NCBI GenBank assembly: GCA_003731675.1
Contig: RCNQ01000087.1
Coordinates: forward strand, 1-7,722
Direction: 5' to 3'
Origin: Bacteroidetes/Chlorobi group bacterium ChocPot_Mid
GTDB taxonomy: Bacteria > Bacteroidota > Ignavibacteria > Kapaibacteriales > UBA2268
Length of the DNA stretch: 7,722 nt
Within the stretch, counting starts at the first letter, position 1. Each line of letters begins with the position of its first letter. The notes beneath the pieces are model-generated. The model saw only the letters and a program-made list of their open reading frames with translations. It did no database searches and was not told the origin of the DNA. Positions 1 to 6,605 of the stretch are shown in pieces. A program made the position numbers and the translations under genes.

Positions 1-1029
1 AAGGTGAACGAAGCTGTTTGACCTTGCAGTATTTGGCAAAATGTTTTTTTCGGTGGAATTGTCGAAAATGCTCAAACCCCAGTACTGAAAAAGACAGATT
101 ATTTTCTTGTTAGTGTATTTTGCAATTGCATTAATTGTTCTGAAATTGCTGAAGGATTGAGGGATTTTTGCAGAGTTGTAAACATCGAGATTTGTTGAGT
201 AAAATAAACTGCCGTTAAGGTTTAAGATACCAGTAATATTTTCATAATCTGCAACAGAGATGAGAGGATACAGTTTGTCATTGTCGAATTTATATATGCC
301 TTTTTCGGTAGCGAGATAAAGTGAATCGTTGAAATCTGCAAGGAATTTGACTTTCTTTTCGTTCAATCCATTTTTCATATTAAAGACATCCCATGCAAGC
401 GGATTAGCGATAGTATTTCCAAGTTTTAATCTTGCCAGACCTTCGTCGGTAGCAATCCAAAGGAAGCCGTTAAGAAAGTGAATGTCGTTAACACGGATAC
501 CACTTGTAAAGCTACCAAATTTGCTGATTGTTTCGATAAAGACAAGTTCTTTGAGATTGAATTTGGCTAATCCGAAGCCACCGGAAATATAGGCAGTATC
601 TTGAACAAAGACAATGTCAGTGATTAAGGGGTCAGGAAATTTGGCAGAGAGAATATCGGTGACGTAATTCCATTTGTTCTCTGATTTGTATATTTGTATA
701 GTTCCGTTGGAGGAACAGATAAATACCGAGTTATCATAAGGATTAACTTTGATTAAAGAGATGTCGAGATTGAGTAAACCTTCGGTATTGCGTATTTCAG
801 TAGTGGAAGAGTCAAGCGGATTGTAAACGAAGACACCACCGGAAGTACCCGCCCAGATTTTGCCTTGCTTGTCAATATCAGCAGTGCGGACATTGGATAA
901 GGATGTGTATGTTTTCCAGTTATCGAGTTTCAGTTCGGCAGAGGCATGATTAACGAGGAGGCAGAATATGGCAGAAAGGACTATATGAATAAATAATCGA
1001 GACGGTTGAAAAAAATTATTCTTTTTCAT
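1..1029 (-). CDS. PorZ-like secreted beta-propeller protein, N-terminal part (truncated by left edge)
   Basis: The frame is open from an ATG at 1029 to base 1 with no stop, giving 343 codons; the C-terminus lies outside the window. Residues 1-31 form a signal peptide: basic start MKKNNF, hydrophobic stretch around IHIVLSAIFCLLV, cleavage likely after NHASA. The mature part begins ELKLDNWKTYTSLSNV and then shows repeated propeller-blade motifs near residues 58-69 (IWAGTSGGVFVY), 103-114, 145-159 (AYISGGFGLAKF), 190-201 (LWIATDEGLARL), 238-248 (LYLATEKGIYKF), 275-285 and 310-322. The opening 'W..Y.S..NV', the 'NPYDNSVFICSSNGTIQIY' blade and the 'ITDIVF...AYISGGFGLAKFNL' blade follow the order seen in PorZ, a surface component of the type IX secretion system that helps anchor and modify cargo; this family match is from memory. 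Full PorZ proteins are roughly twice this length, so a second propeller and a C-terminal sorting domain would be expected off the left edge. It lies 67 bases downstream of ribH on the same strand. Alternative: a generic two-component-regulator-propeller protein. Secretion is firm, PorZ identity moderate. Confidence 0.75.
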   Translation of the reverse strand, partial: MKKNNFFQPSRLFIHIVLSAIFCLLVNHASAELKLDNWKTYTSLSNVRTADIDKQGKIWAGTSGGVFVYNPLDSSTTEIRNTEGLLNLDISLIKVNPYDNSVFICSSNGTIQIYKSENKWNYVTDILSAKFPDPLITDIVFVQDTAYISGGFGLAKFNLKELVFIETISKFGSFTSGIRVNDIHFLNGFLWIATDEGLARLKLGNTIANPLAWDVFNMKNGLNEKKVKFLADFNDSLYLATEKGIYKFDNDKLYPLISVADYENITGILNLNGSLFYSTNLDVYNSAKIPQSFSNFRTINAIAKYTNKKIICLFQYWGLSIFDNSTEKNILPNTARSNSFVHL

Positions 1030-1096
1030 ATTAAAAATATTGTTATTGAATAATACTAAACCGTCGAAAATATCAGATATAATGCCTTTCACGATA

Positions 1097-1564
1097 TTAA
1101 ACAATGTTTTGGATTAGAGAAGCCATTTCGATGGCAGAGACGGCGGCTTCGAAACCTTTGTTGCCAGATTTACTGCCAGCTCTTTCTATAGCTTGTTCGA
1201 TTGTGTCGGTAGTAAGAACACCGAGTATGCAGGGTACACCTGTTTTAAGATTAACGTTGGCGATACCTTTTGTAACTTCAGAAGCAATGTATTCGAAGTG
1301 AGGAGTATTGCCACGAATGACAGCACCGAGAGCAATAACTGCGTCGTATTTTTTTGATTCGGCAAATTTTTGCACAACGAGAGGAATTTCGAAAGAACCG
1401 GGGCAATAGGCGATAGTAATTTTATCTTCGGAGGCGTTATGCCTTTTCAAAGCGTCTAAAGCTCCGTCGAGCATTTTGTTGACAATAAATTGGTTCCAGC
1501 GTGAAACCACGATTGCAAAACTTTTTCCTTTTGCATCAAACAAACCTTCAATGACTTTTGCCAT
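1097..1564 (-). CDS. ribH: 6,7-dimethyl-8-ribityllumazine synthase
   Basis: Penultimate enzyme of riboflavin synthesis. It condenses 5-amino-6-ribitylamino-uracil with 3,4-dihydroxy-2-butanone 4-phosphate to 6,7-dimethyl-8-ribityllumazine, in the cytosol, usually as a pentamer or 60-mer shell. The 155 residues match the usual family length. Visible motifs are VSRWNQFI (20-27, with Trp23 at the aromatic substrate-stacking position), PGSFEIP (55-61), GAVIRGNTPHFEYIA (80-94, with catalytic His89), GVLTTDTIEQAIERAG (115-130, with phosphate-binding Arg128) and the C-terminal G-----EAA-SAIEMASL helix. All key residues are present, so the enzyme should be active. The ATG at 1562-1564 gives the standard MAKVIEG N-terminus; no Shine-Dalgarno sequence precedes it. 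No other rib gene is in the window, so it is separated from the rest of the pathway here. It may be cotranscribed with the downstream PorZ-like gene. Confidence 0.97.
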   Translation of the reverse strand: MAKVIEGLFDAKGKSFAIVVSRWNQFIVNKMLDGALDALKRHNASEDKITIAYCPGSFEIPLVVQKFAESKKYDAVIALGAVIRGNTPHFEYIASEVTKGIANVNLKTGVPCILGVLTTDTIEQAIERAGSKSGNKGFEAAVSAIEMASLIQNIV

Positions 1565-1613
1565 ATTGCACTCAAAATAAATTAAAAAATAATTTGTTAT
1601 TTCTTATAGAGTT

Positions 1614-1644
1614 GCAAAATAAGAAGTTATTGTAATATTTCAAA
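1614..1644 (-). promoter_or_regulatory. candidate Bacteroidetes-type promoter for ribH
   Basis: Read on the minus strand, TTTG (1641-1644) is followed by 19 bases and then TATTTTGC (1614-1621). This resembles the Bacteroidetes housekeeping promoter TTTG-N19-TAnnTTTG, one base short in the -7 box. Transcription would start near 1607, leaving a leader of about 43 bases before ribH. In so AT-rich a region chance matches are common, so this is tentative. Confidence 0.3.
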
Positions 1645-1679
1645 GAAAATTGTTGTGATTTTTTGATTCTGGTTTCAGA

Positions 1680-1691
1680 GACGTTCACGTC
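1680..1691. repeat. short inverted repeat GACGT-N2-ACGTC
   Basis: Perfect 5-base arms around a TC spacer, in an otherwise AT-rich intergenic region, about 36 bases upstream of the candidate ribH -33 box. Its GC content and symmetry are those of a possible operator for a dimeric regulator, but one copy alone does not establish this. Confidence 0.3.
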
Positions 1692-1790
1692 GCTTAATAT
1701 AAATGAATTTTTTTATGTTTATTATCAACAACGAGAAAGTTGTGTAGTTTTTATATTTTTCAATAGCAGGGAGGTCCTTGTAACTGAGAT

Positions 1791-1821
1791 TTTTTATTTA
1801 AGAGTTAAACAGATATTTTTG
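1791..1821 (+). promoter_or_regulatory. candidate Bacteroidetes-type promoter for the GT2/DUF2142 pair
   Basis: TATTTTTG at 1814-1821 matches the -7 consensus TAnnTTTG exactly. TTTT at 1791-1794 sits 19 bases upstream in the -33 position (consensus TTTG, three of four). Transcription would begin near 1828, giving a leader of about 60 bases that contains the stem-loop at 1841-1861. The match is suggestive only, because T-rich sequence makes such hits frequent. Confidence 0.3.
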
Positions 1822-1840
1822 TAATTTAGTATTTTAGATT

Positions 1841-1861
1841 AAATCAGCTATTCTCTGATTT
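1841..1861 (+). other. 5'-leader stem-loop ahead of the GT2 gene
   Basis: AAATCAG (1841-1847) and CTGATTT (1855-1861) are perfect 7-base inverted arms around a 7-base loop (CTATTCT), 26 bases before the GT2 start. It is followed by a short T run but is too AT-rich and too close to the start to be a convincing terminator. It could be a leader structure or a protein-binding site; function unknown. Confidence 0.35.
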
Positions 1862-1887
1862 TTGGGATTGTATATTATTTTAAGAAA

Positions 1888-3057
1888 ATGGTAGTAAACG
1901 AAGAATATGAATATGAGCTTTCGATAGTTATGCCGTGCCTTAATGAGGTAGAAACTGTCGGATTGTGTGTTGATAAAGCAATGAGCTTTATAGAAAAGAA
2001 TAAAGTAAATGCAGAGATAGTTGTAGCGGATAATGGGAGCAGTGATGGTTCTTTGGAGGTTATAAGGCAAAAAGCTGTTCGTTTGATAAATGTTGAGGAA
2101 AAGGGCTATGGAGCGGCTTTGATGGGTGGAATCAATGCGGCAAAAGGGAAGTATATCATAATGGGTGATACTGACGGGAGCCACGATTTGGAGAATCTGA
2201 TGCCTTTTTTAGAGAAGCTACGTGAAGGATATGAACTTGTTGTGGGTAACAGGTTTAAAGGTGGGATAGAAAAAAAGGCAATGTCTTTTGCGAACAGATA
2301 TATTGGAAATCCAGTGCTTTCGGGATTGGGGAGGATATTTTTTAAGAGTAAGGTGAAGGATTTTCATTGTGGATTGCGTGGTTTTACGAAGCGTGCTTAC
2401 AATCTGATGAATCTCAGGACTTCCGGTATGGAGTTTGCATCGGAGATGATAGTTAAGGCGACATTGAGGAATTTGAATATAATTGAGATACCGGTGGTGA
2501 TGTTGCCTTCGGGAAGACCTGGACCTGCACATTTAAAGCCGTTCAGAGATGGCTGGCGTCATCTGAGGTTTTTGTTGCTGTTTAGTCCGAGGTGGTTGTT
2601 TCTATATCCGAGTATATTTATGATAGTGGCGGGAGTTTCGATAAATCTGTGGGTGTTGCCTGGGTCACAGTTAAATCTGGATGTACATACGATGCTGTAT
2701 GCGGCGGCATTGATAATTATTGGTATGCAGGGGGTTTCATTTGCAGTGCTTACTAAGGTATTTGCTGTGCAGGAGGAATTGTTGCCAGAGCATCCGAGGT
2801 TGAACAGGTTGCTGAAGTATGCAACGTTGGAGAAAGGTATTTTTATCGGGATGATAATCTTTATTTGCGGAATGGCGGGAGTGATATTTTCGCTTGTACT
2901 GCTGGAAAGAGGATGGTTCAAGGATTTGTCAATTAGCAATACGATGAGGATAGTGATAACGTCGGCGACATTGCTGATAGTGAGTTTTCAGATATTTTTT
3001 TCGAGTTTTTTTTATAGTATTTTGAAGTTAAAGTTTCATAAATCATCAAACAAATGA
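1888..3057 (+). CDS. GT2 glycosyltransferase, polyprenyl-phosphate sugar synthase type, with C-terminal membrane helices
   Basis: A 389-residue two-part protein. Residues 8-230 form a GT-A fold family 2 glycosyltransferase: SIVMPCLNE (12-20), ADNGSSDGS (47-55), EKGYGAALMGG (71-81), the metal-binding signature GDTDGSHD (93-100), VVGNRFKGG (118-126), DFHCGLRGF (158-166) and the RDGWRHLRFLL segment (220-230) typical of dolichyl-phosphate mannose/glucose synthase relatives. The metal motif resembles the D-D-SH form of eukaryotic DPM1. About four hydrophobic segments follow (near 237-257, 268-290, 317-338 and 352-374), anchoring it in the inner membrane. The family moves a sugar from a nucleotide donor (GDP-mannose or UDP-glucose class) to a polyprenyl phosphate on the cytoplasmic face; the sugar cannot be read from sequence. 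The ATG at 1888 is the only sensible start before the first motif; it has no Shine-Dalgarno. Eleven bases separate it from the following DUF2142 gene, so the two are probably cotranscribed. The substrate is inferred, the fold firm. Confidence 0.9.
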   Translation: MVVNEEYEYELSIVMPCLNEVETVGLCVDKAMSFIEKNKVNAEIVVADNGSSDGSLEVIRQKAVRLINVEEKGYGAALMGGINAAKGKYIIMGDTDGSHDLENLMPFLEKLREGYELVVGNRFKGGIEKKAMSFANRYIGNPVLSGLGRIFFKSKVKDFHCGLRGFTKRAYNLMNLRTSGMEFASEMIVKATLRNLNIIEIPVVMLPSGRPGPAHLKPFRDGWRHLRFLLLFSPRWLFLYPSIFMIVAGVSINLWVLPGSQLNLDVHTMLYAAALIIIGMQGVSFAVLTKVFAVQEELLPEHPRLNRLLKYATLEKGIFIGMIIFICGMAGVIFSLVLLERGWFKDLSISNTMRIVITSATLLIVSFQIFFSSFFYSILKLKFHKSSNK

Positions 3058-3068
3058 GAAAATAGTTT

Positions 3069-4520
3069 ATGGCAAAGAGTGTTGCACATCAGAAAAAAGC
3101 AAAGAAGAGCGTAAGTGATAAATTAATTAAGATTGCAAAGCCGGAGTGGGTGTTTTTGATTCTCGGAATATTTTTTGGGTTATATTTTGTTTTTTTAAAT
3201 CCGCCCTGGCAATCGAATGACGAAGACAGGCATTTTGTTCATTCTTATTTTATTGCTAAGGGATATTTTGTTGCTGAGCAAGGAGACAATAAAATCGGAG
3301 GAGTGATACCTGTGAATGTGGTGCAGGTGCCTTTGATGTTTCAGGGAATCAGATTTTCGGATTCAATTAAAATCAGTAAGAGTAAGTTGGAGGAGTTGGA
3401 GAGAATACCTTTGAATCCTGAGAACAAGCAGTTCTTTCACGACCAGCTTTATAGTTATAATATTGTGGGGTATATACCGAATGTGATAGGTATATTTTTG
3501 GGTCAGGTAATAAATTCAAATCCTGTGTGGCTGAACTGGTGGGGGAGAATTGGAGGATTGGCATTTTATCTGGTGATAATATTTTTTGCAATTAAGTTTG
3601 CACCAGTTTATAAGAATGTGTTGATGCTTTATGCATTGACACCAATGCCTTTGTATCAGGGGGCATCGGTAACTTATGATATTTTGAGTATATCATTAAC
3701 TTTTTTGTTTTTTGCGGTAGTGCTGAAGTATGCTTTTGAATCGGAATCTTACATAACACATCGGGAGTTGTTGTTTATAGTGCTGATTTTGTTGGTTCAG
3801 AGATTTGCGAAAGATGGATATCCTTTGTTGCCTTTCTTGTTTTTTGTTATACCGGCAAGCAAGTTTAAGCTGAAGCTCAAAAGTATTTATGTTTATTTGA
3901 TAATGTTTGTTTTTTGTGTTGCTTTGTATTATTTGCCGAATTGGACTTGGGGGAAAATAATAGCGGCACAGGGTTATCATCTTGAAAAGAGTGTAGCATT
4001 GCTAAAGGATTTGATGAAGAATCAGGCGATGAATATTGATTATCAGATGCAAAATCCGGGGAAGGTGGTATCGAATATAATCGGGAATATAAATTATTTC
4101 CGTCAGGAGTGGACAGGTGGGACAATAGGCAGGTTTGGGTATTCCTATACATTGTTGCCGAACTGGTTTTTCTTGTTGCATGGTTTGATATTGCTGAGTG
4201 TGGGATTTTTGGAGAGTAAGAAAGAGATAGTTGTGAGATTCTGGCAGAAGTCAATTTTTTTCGTTGTAGGAGTTGGTTCTGTTTTGGGTATAATTGTTAT
4301 GAGTTATTTTATTTCTCCGGTGGGTGCGAATATGGTATTTGGTCTGCAGGGGAGATATCTGATACAGGCAGTACCAATAATTTTGTTTCTTGTTTATAAT
4401 AGCAGATTTGATTTTCCGAGATGGAATAAGTGGGGTGTTTTGATATTGGCGGGATATATTGTTTTTTCATTGAGCTATGCTTTAATGTATCTTGATGATG
4501 TGTTTTACAGAATACCGTAA
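3069..4520 (+). CDS. DUF2142 family polytopic membrane protein, putative GT-C-like glycosyltransferase
   Basis: A 483-residue integral membrane protein with a lysine-rich cytosolic N-terminus (1-25) and about 11-12 hydrophobic segments, the first at 26-44. DUF2142 hallmarks are NPPWQSNDEDRHF (44-56) directly after the first helix, GGVIP (77-81), YALTPMPLYQGASVTYD (188-204) and, near the end, LQGRYLIQAVPIILF (426-440). The acidic Asp51-Glu52-Asp53 cluster in the first extracytoplasmic loop sits where GT-C transferases using lipid-linked sugars carry their metal-binding or catalytic acids. DUF2142 has no settled biochemical role that I know of; a GT-C-like role is my inference. Support comes from the upstream GT2 gene 11 bases away, which would supply a polyprenyl-phosphate sugar donor. 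The coding strand is rich in TTG, GTG and GGN codons, as is the GT2 gene, consistent with a shared history or strand bias. Alternative: a glycan-related transporter or flippase. Confidence 0.85.
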   Translation: MAKSVAHQKKAKKSVSDKLIKIAKPEWVFLILGIFFGLYFVFLNPPWQSNDEDRHFVHSYFIAKGYFVAEQGDNKIGGVIPVNVVQVPLMFQGIRFSDSIKISKSKLEELERIPLNPENKQFFHDQLYSYNIVGYIPNVIGIFLGQVINSNPVWLNWWGRIGGLAFYLVIIFFAIKFAPVYKNVLMLYALTPMPLYQGASVTYDILSISLTFLFFAVVLKYAFESESYITHRELLFIVLILLVQRFAKDGYPLLPFLFFVIPASKFKLKLKSIYVYLIMFVFCVALYYLPNWTWGKIIAAQGYHLEKSVALLKDLMKNQAMNIDYQMQNPGKVVSNIIGNINYFRQEWTGGTIGRFGYSYTLLPNWFFLLHGLILLSVGFLESKKEIVVRFWQKSIFFVVGVGSVLGIIVMSYFISPVGANMVFGLQGRYLIQAVPIILFLVYNSRFDFPRWNKWGVLILAGYIVFSLSYALMYLDDVFYRIP

Positions 4521-4524
4521 ATAG

Positions 4525-4594
4525 AGAAGATAGAAGTTAGAAGATAGAAGATAGAAGATAGAAGTTAGAAGATAGAAGATAGAAGTTAGTGGTT
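4525..4594. repeat. tandem heptanucleotide repeat (AGAAGAT/AGAAGTT)
   Basis: Nine exact head-to-tail 7-base units fill 4525-4587, six AGAAGAT and three AGAAGTT in the order GAT, GTT, GAT, GAT, GAT, GTT, GAT, GAT, GTT, followed by a degraded tenth unit AGTGGTT (4588-4594). Units 1-4 and 5-8 are identical as blocks, giving a 28-base higher-order period. The array begins 4 bases after the DUF2142 stop, and its degraded end overlaps the stop codon of the convergent cyclase gene. Plus-strand TAG triplets recur in all three frames because 7 is not a multiple of 3, so it is not coding on that strand. It is the only content of the convergent gap; no classical hairpin terminator is present. Confidence 0.95.
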
Positions 4595-6593
4595 AGATGC
4601 TATTTATTAAGAAATAGGTTTTCATCGTTCCTTTTCCTTTGACTTCAATTTCTCCACGTTCTTCAAATTGTAAATTCAATTTGTTGCCACCGTTTGTGAA
4701 ATTTTTATAAAATCTTTCGGACACGTGAATTTTGTCTGAAACTCCGTATTCTTCGAGTCTGCTTGCTGTGTTTACAACATCAGCCCAGAGGTCATAGATA
4801 AATTTCTTTTTTCCGATTATGCCTGCAATAACAGGACCGCAATCAATTCCACATCTGAAATGAAGTTTATCTCCGTAGATTATCTGAAGCTTTTTTGTTG
4901 CTGTTCCCATAGCTTCGAGGGCAAATTTTGCGGCGGCTTCCGTGTGGTCTTTTCTTGGCGATGGAATACCTGCAACAGCCATATAGCAATCACCAATTGT
5001 CTTAATCTTCTCAAGTCCGAATTTTTCATTAATCTTGTCAAAAACAGTAAAGATATCATCAAGCATTGCAACAACTTTTTCAGGTGGTTCGTCAGATGCT
5101 ATTGATGTAAATCCGACAATGTCAATGAAAACAATTGATGCTTCTTCGTATTTATCGGCAATAAACTGTTCGCCTGCTTTCAAACGTTCTGCAATTACAT
5201 TAGGGAGTATGTTCAATAAAAGTTTTTCGGATTTTTCTCTTTCTATTGCAAGGATTTCATTTTTATATAAAAGTTCGTTTGTTCTGTTTTTGACTTTGAT
5301 TTCAAGCAACTGTTTTTCTCTGAGCAAGTCATCTGATATTTTTTCAAGTTTTCCTAATCTTATGTCAGAATCATCAATTAAGATTTCAATATTTTTTTCA
5401 GCCAGTTTCCTTTTGTGTTTTTCAATGCTGTAAAATCTGAATAAAATTAAAAATGCGTTGATGATGATATATAATGAGATAAATGATAAATTCAAAGTAA
5501 TATTAAAAATTTCGGGATTTAGCAATATAATTGCAGTAAGGATATTGAAGATTAACAAATTGAGCCAAGGAATGGTCAAAATTCTTTTTTCCCATTCAAA
5601 GGAAAATAGGGCTTTGTCATAGTCAAATCTGTCAAATTTGGTTAAAACGGGCATTTTGTCCAGACGCAGGAGTTTCTTTATTGTCGGTTGAAATATTGCT
5701 ATTACACAGTCAAGACCAGTGAGGAATGTTGAATTGTAGTATATGTCATCTTTTTTTGCATTATATGGTTGTTTTTGCTTTAAGATAATTTCTATGGAAT
5801 TTTTACTCTTGGAAAGTTTGATATTATAAACATAAGCTCTTGTGCCTTTGTTTGCAACGTATTCAAGTGTTTTAATCAACATGCTTTCAGGAACATAAGA
5901 AAAGCCAGCTAAAGTCCAGACCTCAAATGCTTCCTTGAAGACAGAGACAAGACTGCTTTTATTCATTACTACTTTTAAGAGTTCTATTGAAAAGTGGAAA
6001 AATTCGGAACTCATCCAGCCATGTTCGATTTTACTGAAGTCGTTTTTAAAGCTGATGTTTGTTTTTGGTTTTGAAAGAATATCGCACCATTCGAGCCATT
6101 CTGTCAGGTCAACACCTTTGTTCTTAAAATAGGTAATGGTCGCAAAGTATGGATTATTCTGAACATCTTGGTCTTCTTTGCCGAAGGGGTCAAAGTCAAT
6201 AAAACCTTTTTCATAGATTCTGTGGTATTTTGAAAGTTGAACATCATCTCCTTTGGTAAATCTCCATTTGTAATCACCCATTAACTTTTTTGTAAACATT
6301 ATGAAGTAGAAATAGTATTCGCAGTTATACCATCTTTCCGAATTGAGCAAATCATCACGGTTGATATGATAAATTGGGGATAAACAATGCTTATTTAATA
6401 GTGAAATTAATTGTTGAGAGTTTCCTTCGCACTTTTCAAAGTAAAGTAATGTTTCTGCTACGGCTTCACCGGAAATGCCATATACTTCAATAATATCTTC
6501 TTGTTTAGGAGTTATATAATTTCCTATTTCATCAGTAGTCCAAGGGGCAAAAATCATCTTTCTGCCTGTTATGTCTATTCCCCATTCTTTCAT
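4593..6593 (-). CDS. class III adenylate cyclase with unassigned N-terminal sensor region and two-helix membrane hairpin
   Basis: A 666-residue protein predicted to make cAMP from ATP. The C-terminal catalytic domain (about 455-660) is complete: SIVFIDIVGFTS (486-497) with metal ligand Asp491, EKIKTIGDCYMAVAG (528-542) with adenine-selecting Lys531 and metal ligand Asp535, and YDLWADVVNTASRLE (600-614) with adenine-contacting Asp601, transition-state Asn608 and Arg612. The Lys/Asp pair indicates adenylate rather than guanylate cyclase; one chain carries all residues, so a homodimer with two sites is expected. Residues 390-460 are a charged helical linker, probably coiled coil. Hydrophobic segments at about 340-360 and 367-388 are joined by only a few residues, forming a hairpin that leaves both ends in the cytosol. 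Residues 1-335 have no signal peptide or membrane helix and I cannot assign them; they are rich in aromatic residues (e.g. SERWYNCEYYFYF, 85-97) and are presumably sensory. The start is supported by GGAGA eight bases upstream. It lies 101 bases downstream of the VanZ-Mth938 gene on the same strand. Confidence 0.93.
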   Translation of the reverse strand: MKEWGIDITGRKMIFAPWTTDEIGNYITPKQEDIIEVYGISGEAVAETLLYFEKCEGNSQQLISLLNKHCLSPIYHINRDDLLNSERWYNCEYYFYFIMFTKKLMGDYKWRFTKGDDVQLSKYHRIYEKGFIDFDPFGKEDQDVQNNPYFATITYFKNKGVDLTEWLEWCDILSKPKTNISFKNDFSKIEHGWMSSEFFHFSIELLKVVMNKSSLVSVFKEAFEVWTLAGFSYVPESMLIKTLEYVANKGTRAYVYNIKLSKSKNSIEIILKQKQPYNAKKDDIYYNSTFLTGLDCVIAIFQPTIKKLLRLDKMPVLTKFDRFDYDKALFSFEWEKRILTIPWLNLLIFNILTAIILLNPEIFNITLNLSFISLYIIINAFLILFRFYSIEKHKRKLAEKNIEILIDDSDIRLGKLEKISDDLLREKQLLEIKVKNRTNELLYKNEILAIEREKSEKLLLNILPNVIAERLKAGEQFIADKYEEASIVFIDIVGFTSIASDEPPEKVVAMLDDIFTVFDKINEKFGLEKIKTIGDCYMAVAGIPSPRKDHTEAAAKFALEAMGTATKKLQIIYGDKLHFRCGIDCGPVIAGIIGKKKFIYDLWADVVNTASRLEEYGVSDKIHVSERFYKNFTNGGNKLNLQFEERGEIEVKGKGTMKTYFLINSI

Positions 6594-6600
6594 AATATTT

Positions 6601-6605
6601 TCTCC
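6601..6605 (-). promoter_or_regulatory. Shine-Dalgarno sequence of the adenylate cyclase gene
   Basis: On the minus strand GGAGA lies 7-8 bases before the ATG at 6591-6593. It is the clearest ribosome binding site in the window and fixes the cyclase start. A closer ATG at 6606-6608 is in another frame and stops after five codons. ribH, the PorZ-like gene and the GT2 gene lack a comparable site. Confidence 0.7.

Larger units (their letters stand above)
1565..1887. other. divergent intergenic region between ribH and the GT2 gene
   Basis: This 323-base, very AT-rich stretch separates two divergently transcribed units. I see no convincing gene in it. It holds candidate promoters for each side (listed separately), an inverted repeat GACGT-TC-ACGTC at 1680-1691, a small ACAAC/GTTGT stem with a GAGAAA loop near 1728-1743, and a stem-loop at 1841-1861. 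No tRNA, FMN riboswitch core or transposon end was recognised. Confidence 0.7.

Noticed and set aside
1565..1640. FMN riboswitch upstream of ribH
   Set aside because: The region before ribH is AT-rich and short, with none of the conserved GC-rich stems and motifs of the RFN element visible.
1703..1747. 14-codon plus-strand frame (MNFFMFIINNEKVV)
   Set aside because: No ribosome binding site, very short, low-complexity AT-rich sequence; no support for translation.
1769..1783. GGGAGG sequence resembling a ribosome binding site
   Set aside because: No start codon leads to an open frame; the nearby TTG is followed at once by TAA.
1834..2184. 116-codon minus-strand frame over the GT2 start
   Set aside because: Overlaps the conserved GT2 catalytic motifs on the opposite strand and has no recognisable product.
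3877..4254. 125-codon minus-strand frame opposite the DUF2142 gene
   Set aside because: Antisense shadow of a clear membrane-protein gene; the product is low-complexity with no recognisable motif.
4525..4594. CRISPR array
   Set aside because: The units are 7 bases and directly adjacent with no spacers; it is a simple tandem repeat.
4600..5130. Guanylate cyclase
   Set aside because: The base-selecting positions are Lys531 and Asp601, the adenylate pair, not the Glu/Cys pair typical of guanylate cyclases.
5035..5433. 132-codon frame on the plus strand, opposite the cyclase
   Set aside because: It lies wholly antisense to the conserved catalytic domain and linker of the adenylate cyclase, and its serine-rich translation is a mirror of that coding sequence.
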